Shown in pieces: positions 58,431-64,000 of a stretch of DNA of 64,000 bases. The notes under the pieces were generated by a model, which saw nothing but the letters and a program-made list of their open reading frames with translations, did not search any database and had not been told where the DNA came from. This stretch comes from Pyrobaculum sp. 3827-6 (GTDB lineage: Archaea; Thermoproteota; Thermoprotei; Thermoproteales; Thermoproteaceae): contig NZ_JAOTQN010000001.1 in the NCBI RefSeq assembly GCF_025641885.1, positions 682,001 to 746,000 on the forward strand. The letters are read 5' to 3'. A program made the position numbers and the translations under genes. Each line of letters begins with the position of its first letter. Position 1 is the first letter of the stretch.

Positions 58431-60323
58431 GTGGATCCTCTTAAGCCACCTAGAGAGGAGTTCACGAGGATGCTCGGAGAGCTGGCGCGTGAACTCGGCC
58501 TTGGGGATGTGCCGGAGGTGGAGAGGACTAGGCGTTTCGGCTTCTTCTCGGCTAGGTTTCACAAATATAGAGTAGACCCACGCCGCCTTGCAGAGGCCGT
58601 CGAGGTCTTCAAGGGCCGCCGCTTTGACTACCTCACGGGGCTCTCAGTGGAGGGGCTCTACGTCAACGTCGATGTCGATGTGGGTAAGGTCGGCGAGCTT
58701 GTTTTCGACGCCGTGGCGAAGATGGGGAGGAAGTACGGCTTTTCTGAGGAGTGCTCCGGGGGCTCTTTCCTTGTGGAGCACACATCTGCAAACCCCATAC
58801 ATCCACTGCACATTGGACATGGAAGAAATGCCATACTCGGAGACTCTCTTGCACGTCTATTGAAGTTCTGCGGCAACAAGGTGGAGACCCATTTCTATGT
58901 AGATGACTGCGGCGTGCAGGTCATGTATGCGGCGATTGGCTACGAGGCCGTCAGAGAGGGGGTTGGGAAGTTGGCGGAGAGGACGAAGCCCGACTTAATA
59001 ATTGGGCAGATATACTCAGCCACAAACGCCGTCGCCGAGGTGGGGAGGCTTAAGAGAGAGCTGGAAAAAGCCAGCGATGACGAGAAGAAGAGGGAGATCT
59101 TGGCGCAGATAGATGAGTGGATGGCTGTGCTGAAGCGGTTGCTTGACGGCGAGAGGGAGGTTATTTCAAAAATCGTAGAGCGGCTGGGGCAGAGGGATGT
59201 GGCTGGGGAGGCCGTGGAGCTGAATAGACGTTACGAGCTGGGCGAGCCCGACGCGAGGAGGGTCGTGAGGGAGGTGGTTGACTTAGTCCTCAGGGGGCAG
59301 AGGGAGACCCTCGCCCGGCTGGGTATCGAGATTGACAAGTGGGATTACGAGAGCGAGATAGCTGTGTGGTCCGGCGAGGCGGCTAGGGTGGTTTCGGAGC
59401 TCCAGAGGAGGTGGCCTCAGTACGTGGAGAATAAGGGAGGCGCCGTGGTCTTCCGCGCCGATAAGTTCGTCGAAGACTTCCAACTGTGGGACGTGTTGGA
59501 TCTGCCTAAGTTTATCCCGCCGGTTACGTTGACTAGGTCCGACGGGACCACGTTGTACGTGACGAGAGACGTGGCCTACGCCTTGTGGCAGACTAGACAG
59601 GGCTTTGATAAAGTTATAAGAGTGGTGTCTACGGAGCAGACGCATGAACAGGCACATGTGCGCATCATCCTCTACGCCCTCGGCTACGAAGACGCCGCCA
59701 GGAGGGTGATCCACTACGCGTATGAGATGGTGAATTTACCAGGTGCAAAAATGTCGGCACGTAGGGGGCAGTACATATCCCTCGACGAGATTCTTGACGA
59801 AGCTGCGGAGCGGTCGGCGAGTCTCGTAAAGGAGAGGAATCCAGAGGTCAGCGGAATAATCGCCGAGAGAGTGGGCGTCGGCTCTGTGAGATACGCATTC
59901 CTCTCCACCGGGCCGCGTAAGCCTATTGAGTTTAGGTGGGACGCGGTTCTGAACCTCAGGCAGAACTCCGGAACCTTCCTCCAGTATACATACGTCAGGG
60001 CCTACTCCATACTTGAAAAAGCCCAGGTGATCGGCGTGGCCCCCGTGCCGGGGGATATGCTACCCGAAGAGCGCGACTTAATTCTAAAAGTCGCCGAGTG
60101 GCCCAGCGTAGTTAGAGAGTCAGCCCGGTCGCTGAGGCCGGACTACGTGGCGGAGTTTCTCGACGGCCTAGCCCTCGTGTTTAACAGCTACTACGAGAAA
60201 GCTCCCGTGCTCAAGGCTGAGGAGCCTGTGAGGAGTTTCAGACTGGCCCTGGTGAACGCAGTGAAGACTGTGCTGGAGGCCGGCTTCTACATCTTAGGCA
60301 TCCCAATACTCACAAAGATGTGA
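58431..60323 (+). CDS. argS: Arginyl-tRNA synthetase
   Basis: 630 aa, class I enzyme. N-terminal add-1 domain for tRNA contact (about 1-110), HIGH motif in HPLHIGHGRNAI (about residue 125), catalytic segment SDGTTLYVTRDVAYAL. The KMSKS-like site is reduced to KMSARRG, as often in ArgS. The C-terminal DALR anticodon-binding domain begins about residue 510. GTG start, with TATA-like tatttatag about 25 nt before it. The stop overlaps the next gene by 4 nt. Confidence 0.96.
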   Translation: MDPLKPPREEFTRMLGELARELGLGDVPEVERTRRFGFFSARFHKYRVDPRRLAEAVEVFKGRRFDYLTGLSVEGLYVNVDVDVGKVGELVFDAVAKMGRKYGFSEECSGGSFLVEHTSANPIHPLHIGHGRNAILGDSLARLLKFCGNKVETHFYVDDCGVQVMYAAIGYEAVREGVGKLAERTKPDLIIGQIYSATNAVAEVGRLKRELEKASDDEKKREILAQIDEWMAVLKRLLDGEREVISKIVERLGQRDVAGEAVELNRRYELGEPDARRVVREVVDLVLRGQRETLARLGIEIDKWDYESEIAVWSGEAARVVSELQRRWPQYVENKGGAVVFRADKFVEDFQLWDVLDLPKFIPPVTLTRSDGTTLYVTRDVAYALWQTRQGFDKVIRVVSTEQTHEQAHVRIILYALGYEDAARRVIHYAYEMVNLPGAKMSARRGQYISLDEILDEAAERSASLVKERNPEVSGIIAERVGVGSVRYAFLSTGPRKPIEFRWDAVLNLRQNSGTFLQYTYVRAYSILEKAQVIGVAPVPGDMLPEERDLILKVAEWPSVVRESARSLRPDYVAEFLDGLALVFNSYYEKAPVLKAEEPVRSFRLALVNAVKTVLEAGFYILGIPILTKM

Positions 60324-60874
60324 ACAGCATAATAGGGAGGGCAGGAGAGTGCGTAGCTGAGGAATACCTCAAGACGAGGGGGTTCATCGTCTGGAGGCCG
60401 GGGGATTTCATACGCCTATTGGAGGTGGTTCTGGCATATAGCGTAGCCTCCGGCGAGTGTAGAGAAGAGCCTAAAGAGCCGATTACGTTGGCTATACCCA
60501 CGCCTGTTGGCTACGTGTCTGTCACCTACTGGAGGGGTAGGTGTCTTTCAGAAGGCGCGAGACCAGCCACGCCGCTGGAGGCCGGCCTCTACGTCCCCTG
60601 TCTAAGGAAGTGTGTCGAGGAAGCAGTGGACAAACCTCTTCTCCACGCCTTGTCCAGCGCTGCCGCTGAGTTGTTGCAGTACAGAGCCGCCTTGAGAACT
60701 GTAGATCTCTTCGCGTTCAAAGACGACGTTCTCTACGCAGTCGAGGTGAAGACGAACTCCGGCAAACTCAGGGAGAGCCAGGTGGAAAAAGCCTCTGTTT
60801 TGAGGAGGTGGCTTAAGCCGCTGGTCGTCCGCGTATATCTCCAAAATCCTCTTGTTGAGATAAGGCCCCAATAA
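60320..60874 (+). CDS. PD-(D/E)XK nuclease-like protein
   Basis: 184 aa, GTG start overlapping argS (GTGA). GRAGECVAEEYLKTRGF at the N terminus and VDLFAFKDDVLYAVEVKTN later form the usual Glu...Asp...Glu-x-Lys core of UPF0102/Hjc-like endonucleases; the Gln/Glu-containing helix is LRESQVEKA. An insertion of about 70 residues with two Cys pairs lies between helix 1 and the core, which is unusual. A DNA-repair or RNA role is possible. Its 3' end overlaps a convergent gene by 62 nt. Confidence 0.68.
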   Translation: MNSIIGRAGECVAEEYLKTRGFIVWRPGDFIRLLEVVLAYSVASGECREEPKEPITLAIPTPVGYVSVTYWRGRCLSEGARPATPLEAGLYVPCLRKCVEEAVDKPLLHALSSAAAELLQYRAALRTVDLFAFKDDVLYAVEVKTNSGKLRESQVEKASVLRRWLKPLVVRVYLQNPLVEIRPQ

Positions 60875-61154
60875 CCTGCGCCGTCTTTTCTAGACAGACG
60901 ACGACGTCCCGCGCCATGAACTCCCGGGTGGCGTTTGACAACGCGCTGTATATCTCGTCGCGGGATAGGGCGTAGGCCAAGGCTAGAAACTTCGCAAGCA
61001 CGTACTCCCCGCTCCTCTCCACAATCTCCTCCATCTTTCTCCACCCCTCCGCCCAGCTGTCAACGCCTAGGAGCTCTAGGCAGAGCTGCGCCAGGGCTTG
61101 GTAGTCCTCTTGCTCTAGTGCCTGCTTGATTTTATGTCTCGGTAACTCCTTCAT
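60813..61154 (-). CDS. Small helical protein downstream of aIF1
   Basis: 113 aa, entirely helical by appearance ([40 protein letters not shown]). The start overlaps the aIF1 gene's stop region by 23 nt, suggesting co-expression with aIF1. The last 20 codons overlap the convergent nuclease gene. No family was recognised; it might be a TPR/HEAT-like fragment. Confidence 0.55.
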   Translation of the reverse strand: MKELPRHKIKQALEQEDYQALAQLCLELLGVDSWAEGWRKMEEIVERSGEYVLAKFLALAYALSRDEIYSALSNATREFMARDVVVCLEKTAQVIGALSQQEDFGDIRGRPAA

Positions 61155-61494
61155 CTATGAGTATGTTCTCCTCTTTGAAGCCCATTTCTATTAGAAGCTT
61201 CTTGATCTTCTGCCGGTGATCTCCCTGTATTTCAATCCAGCTATCTCTAATAGTACCCCCAGCGGCGAGTCTTTTCTTAAGCTCCCTAGCCATATCCTTT
61301 ATGCCTAGCTGCTTCGCGTCTTCTGAATTCCCGAAGTCTACAATTGTTACGTAGTGCCCCCTTCTATTTTCAAGCCTAATTCTCACCAGAGCCTTCTCCT
61401 TGGTTATTGTCTGCATCAGCGCGTCCTCATCAGAGCCGCCTAGCAATTGGTCAATAATGTCTTCCGCATCTTGACCTGGGAGTTTTATCTCCAT
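61132..61494 (-). CDS. Translation initiation factor aIF1 (SUI1)-like
   Basis: 120 aa from ATG 61494. The SUI1 domain is visible: [20 protein letters not shown], then [19 protein letters not shown] and [20 protein letters not shown]. It helps select the start codon on the small ribosomal subunit. The N-terminal acidic extension (about 30 residues) is longer than in the minimal protein. The open frame further upstream is antisense/other-frame to the neighbouring gene. Archaea may have a second SUI1-like protein, so this may be the paralogue. Confidence 0.82.
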   Translation of the reverse strand: MEIKLPGQDAEDIIDQLLGGSDEDALMQTITKEKALVRIRLENRRGHYVTIVDFGNSEDAKQLGIKDMARELKKRLAAGGTIRDSWIEIQGDHRQKIKKLLIEMGFKEENILIDEGVTET

Positions 61495-61520
61495 TCTGCC
61501 CCTACTCTTCTCACTGGTAT

Positions 61521-62012
61521 TTAAACGTTTTCCTTGACTAAGGGGCTTAGCTCCACACGTACCCTCCTCACCACGGCCACCGGCGCATTTATAAAAACCG
61601 CCAGGTACCGGGCTCTGAAGGGCTTGTCCACACACTCCACTACGTTCTCCCGATCTGTCAACTGAAGCTCCACCGGTTTTATCAACACGTAGGGAGCCAG
61701 CTGCGTGTCTATCGGCTTGGCATAGCTCTTGTATATACACGAAAACATCCGGCGGCGTCTAGCCACCACAAAGCCGGCGCCGAAGTCGCCGCCTGCCTCC
61801 ACAAGAGCCACGTAGGCCTCCCAGGGAGGCGCCAGGCCCTCTATCTTAACCCCCTCTATAACATACCTAGAGCCGGGGGCAACCGCCAAGTCGACCTCAC
61901 GCTTTACGACCCACGGGGCGTTTATGGCCTGTATCTCGTATTTATCGTCTGGAGTTTTCCTGGCCCCGTATGTTTTGACGAGCTCGGCCAGCGTTGGGGC
62001 GAAGACTTCCAC
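61521..62012 (-). CDS. Unknown protein
   Basis: 163 aa from GTG 62012, chosen because a TATA-like aaataag on this strand (about 62031-62037) is about 22 nt upstream; longer starts run into the divergent MTAP gene. The sequence is mixed alpha/beta ([40 protein letters not shown]) with a basic RRRRMFSC stretch. No family was recognised. Perhaps an RNA-related protein from its place before aIF1, but that is a guess by position only. Confidence 0.55.
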   Translation of the reverse strand: MEVFAPTLAELVKTYGARKTPDDKYEIQAINAPWVVKREVDLAVAPGSRYVIEGVKIEGLAPPWEAYVALVEAGGDFGAGFVVARRRRMFSCIYKSYAKPIDTQLAPYVLIKPVELQLTDRENVVECVDKPFRARYLAVFINAPVAVVRRVRVELSPLVKENV

Positions 62013-62043
62013 AACTGTTAAAATTCTCGGCTTATTTACCTTT

Positions 62044-62883
62044 ATGGTTAAGCTAACCACCCCGCCGAAGAGCCCCAAGGAACTTGGATTTGACGAATTC
62101 CCCACCATCGGCATAATCGGCGGGAGCGGCTTGTACGACCCCGGCATTTTTGAAAACGCTGTGGAGGTGCAGATACACACCCCCTACGGCCTCCCCTCAG
62201 ACAACGTCGTCGTGGGCCGCGTATCGGGGCGCGTCGTGGCGTTTCTCCCGAGACACGGCAGGGGGCATAAATACCCGCCTCATAAGATACCGTACAGGGC
62301 AAACATATATGCGCTACACGCCCTGGGCGTTAAGTCGATCATCGCCGTCAGCGCAGTAGGCTCGCTGAGGCCGGACTACGCCCCCGGCGACTTCGTAGTG
62401 CCGGACCAGTTCGTGGACATGACTAAGGGGAGGGAGTACACCTTCTACGACGGGCCTAGGACTTGCCACGTGCAGATAGGGCTGGAGCCCTTTACGCAAG
62501 AAATTAGACAGGTACTGATAGAGACGGCGCGTAAGTACAACAAGACGCACGACGGGGGGTGCTACGTCTGTATAGAGGGGCCTAGGTTCAGTACAAAAGC
62601 CGAGTCGAGGATTTGGAGAGAGGTGTTTGGCTGCGACATCATTGGCATGACGCTGGTGCCTGAGATTAACCTAGCCCGCGAGCTTGGGATGTGCTACGGC
62701 TTAATCGCCCTAGTCACCGACTACGACATATGGGTGCCGCACCAGCCGGTGACCGCAGAGGCTGTGGAGAAGATGATGATAGAGAAGCTCGGCATCATTA
62801 AGAAAGTGGTTGCAGAGGCTGTTCCAAAGCTACCCGCCGAGATGCCTAAATGCGGCGAGGTGCTGAAATACGCCTGTGTCTAA
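62044..62883 (+). CDS. mtnP: S-methyl-5'-thioadenosine phosphorylase
   Basis: 279 aa from ATG 62044. It splits methylthioadenosine (a polyamine and SAM by-product) into adenine and methylthioribose-1-phosphate. [34 protein letters not shown] and [16 protein letters not shown] are family motifs, with MTxxPE replaced by [13 protein letters not shown]. Several Cys residues near the end (CGEV, YACV) may form stabilising disulfides, as known in crenarchaeal MTAP. The longer open frame upstream overlaps the divergent gene and was not used. Confidence 0.94.
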   Translation: MVKLTTPPKSPKELGFDEFPTIGIIGGSGLYDPGIFENAVEVQIHTPYGLPSDNVVVGRVSGRVVAFLPRHGRGHKYPPHKIPYRANIYALHALGVKSIIAVSAVGSLRPDYAPGDFVVPDQFVDMTKGREYTFYDGPRTCHVQIGLEPFTQEIRQVLIETARKYNKTHDGGCYVCIEGPRFSTKAESRIWREVFGCDIIGMTLVPEINLARELGMCYGLIALVTDYDIWVPHQPVTAEAVEKMMIEKLGIIKKVVAEAVPKLPAEMPKCGEVLKYACV

Positions 62884-62913
62884 AATTTATATATCTCAGC
62901 CTTAGAGTGCCCT

Positions 62914-63312
62914 ATGTCGACTAAATACGTCGAGGCGGGCGAGCTTAAAGAGGGGTCCTACGTCGTCATCGACGGCGAGCCTTGCCGCGTCGTGGAGATC
63001 GAGAAGTCGAAGACCGGGAAGCACGGTAGCGCCAAGGCGCGTATAGTGGCTGTGGGGGTGTTCGACGGGGGGAAGAGGGCCTTGAGCCTTCCCGTTGATG
63101 CACAGGTGGAAGTCCCCATCATCGAAAAATTCACCGCACAGGTCTTATCGATGTCCGGCGACGTAATTCAGCTGATGGATATGCGCGACTACAAGACCAT
63201 CGAAGTACCTATGAAGTACGTCGAGGAGGAGGCTAAGGGGAGGCTCGCCCCCGGCGCGGAGGTAGAGGTCTGGCAGATACTGGATCGCTACAAGATAACT
63301 AGAGTTAAGTAG
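62914..63312 (+). CDS. eif5a: Translation initiation factor aIF5A
   Basis: 132 aa. The hypusine-site loop is [12 protein letters not shown] with Lys36 as the modified residue, followed by the OB-fold C-terminal domain ([20 protein letters not shown]). It assists translation elongation at difficult sequences. TATA-like atttatata (about 62883-62891) is about 25 nt before the ATG. Confidence 0.96.
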   Translation: MSTKYVEAGELKEGSYVVIDGEPCRVVEIEKSKTGKHGSAKARIVAVGVFDGGKRALSLPVDAQVEVPIIEKFTAQVLSMSGDVIQLMDMRDYKTIEVPMKYVEEEAKGRLAPGAEVEVWQILDRYKITRVK

Positions 63313-63315
63313 TTT

Positions 63316-63909
63316 TTACTGCTCGGCGTGTTGTTGCGGTGGGGGCAGGGCAAAGAGGTAGTAGCTATCCTCACCAGCTATTTCTCTCAATATCCTCTCG
63401 GTGATGAGCTCCACTATGTCAATCCCGGCTCTCTGCCTCACGTCTTCGTAAGACGTGAATGGGCGCTTCTTCCGCTCCTCTAGTATCTCCTGGACCTTCT
63501 TCTTTCCTATGCCTTTCAACAGCTCTAGGCTGTGAAGTTTGAGTGTTATTGGACCCGCCTCGTTTAGCCACTTCACAAATCTGCTTTCCTGTTGTTCCAC
63601 TATTTTCCTCACCACGGCGTTGAGGTTCTCCCGGCCCTGCGGCTGGAGGTCGTCGTACCTAATCCTCCTAACAATTTTATCTACTTTGTCTCTCTGGCCC
63701 TGCCCCACGTACACCCTCTCGCCTATCTCAACCACGACCCCCTTCTTAAGCGTCACTTCTAACAACGTGAAGTGATCCTCGCCGACGAGGTGGGCGTAGG
63801 ATACGTCGTGTGGAAACTCTCTCCTAATTTTAGGAGGTAGTTTATACACCGCCACCTCCGGCGGCAGTATGTCAACTACATATGCGTACTCTTCTCTCCG
63901 GCCTCTCAT
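63316..63909 (-). CDS. DUF655 RNA-binding-like protein
   Basis: 197 aa. Conserved DUF655 features are EEYAYVVDILPP at the start, HLVGEDHFTLLEV, and the helix-hairpin-helix LELLKGIGKKKVQEILEERK with KRPFTSYEDVRQR. It is predicted to bind nucleic acid. In archaea it follows the RNA polymerase subunit F gene (rpoF), as here, with the ATG overlapping that stop (ATGA). Confidence 0.9.
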   Translation of the reverse strand: MRGRREEYAYVVDILPPEVAVYKLPPKIRREFPHDVSYAHLVGEDHFTLLEVTLKKGVVVEIGERVYVGQGQRDKVDKIVRRIRYDDLQPQGRENLNAVVRKIVEQQESRFVKWLNEAGPITLKLHSLELLKGIGKKKVQEILEERKKRPFTSYEDVRQRAGIDIVELITERILREIAGEDSYYLFALPPPQQHAEQ

Positions 63910-64000
63910 TGCCCAGTTAGTAACTTGAAGATTTCTCTCAACTCGCTGTCTGAGTACTCCCTCCTCTCGAGGTGCGTCAACACGGTTCTCAGCTCCTCTA
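63906..64000 (-). CDS. rpoF: RNA polymerase subunit F (Rpo4), C-terminal part
   Basis: Only the last 30 or so codons are in the window; the gene continues past the right edge. The translation ends HLERREYSDSELREIFKLL followed by TGQ, helical and with the register of the Rpo4/RpoF C terminus. The call rests mainly on its place directly before DUF655, the common archaeal order (L21e-rpoF-DUF655). Confidence 0.65.
   Translation of the reverse strand, partial: EELRTVLTHLERREYSDSELREIFKLLTGQ

Noticed and set aside
1-64000. CRISPR array
   Set aside because: No regularly spaced 24-37 bp repeats with spacers were seen; the only regular repeats are the short hexamers in the element.

Overview
This window looks like chromosomal DNA of a hyperthermophilic crenarchaeon of the order Thermoproteales, most probably Pyrobaculum. 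The reasons are: archaeal ribosomal proteins (S8, L32e, L19e, L18, L7Ae, L24e, S28e), aIF1, aIF5A, SRP54, Pus10 and a crenarchaeal-type MTA phosphorylase; many starts that lie about 22-27 nt after a TATA-like box, as expected for leaderless mRNAs; and short tRNA introns at non-canonical positions (anticodon stem, D loop, variable loop, T stem), a known Thermoproteales trait. The species cannot be fixed from sequence reading alone.

Layout. 0-10 kb: end of a peptide-type ABC permease operon, a secreted/membrane protein pair, an MBL-fold protein, a candidate C/D box sRNA, and a complete BMP-type (nucleoside-like) ABC importer with a Tat-type signal on its binding protein. 10.8-14.4 kb: two intron-containing tRNA-Thr genes flank a short ribosomal operon (S8-L32e-L19e-L18, with no L6 gene between S8 and L32e), followed by a decayed insertion ending in a degenerate tRNA-Thr 3' fragment. 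14.4-17.6 kb: panB, panE-like, pantoate kinase and phosphopantothenate synthetase, i.e. the archaeal route to 4'-phosphopantothenate, in one cluster. 17.6-24.4 kb: a double-hotdog thioesterase, then a largely uncharacterised block with a Ras/MglA-like GTPase, a P-loop ATPase, coiled-coil and small proteins, a ParA/MinD-like ATPase broken by a frameshift at a G run, and two winged-helix-like proteins, one membrane anchored. 24.7-44.5 kb: tRNA-Cys with three introns, PPDK, MBL hydrolases, SfsA, a MoaD/ThiS-like protein, tRNA-Leu, GGT, a candidate K-turn/H/ACA-like RNA, GuaA, Pus10-TrmY-SRP54, a KaiC-like ATPase, and an efflux-like operon (surface protein, two MFS transporters, methyltransferase).

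44.57-52.75 kb is an integrated mobile element, bounded by 64-bp direct repeats (2 mismatches) of the 3' part of tRNA-Ser(GCT). It carries a tyrosine integrase, a putative replication protein with a degenerate P-loop, a small wHTH-like protein, an archaeo-eukaryotic primase, a serine recombinase, and a second protein that matches the N- and C-terminal parts of the replication protein but lacks its whole ATPase core. Hexamer repeats (TGCACC) spaced about 11-13 bp lie near one end, with an inverse-oriented set near the other. A palindrome occurs twice in and after the primase gene. This is the most novel part of the window.

52.7-64 kb: two tRNA-Ser genes, a second candidate C/D sRNA, a branched-chain amino-acid type ABC importer, and an information-processing block (L7Ae, L24e, S28e, ArgS, a nuclease-like protein, aIF1, MTAP, aIF5A, DUF655, RNA polymerase subunit F).
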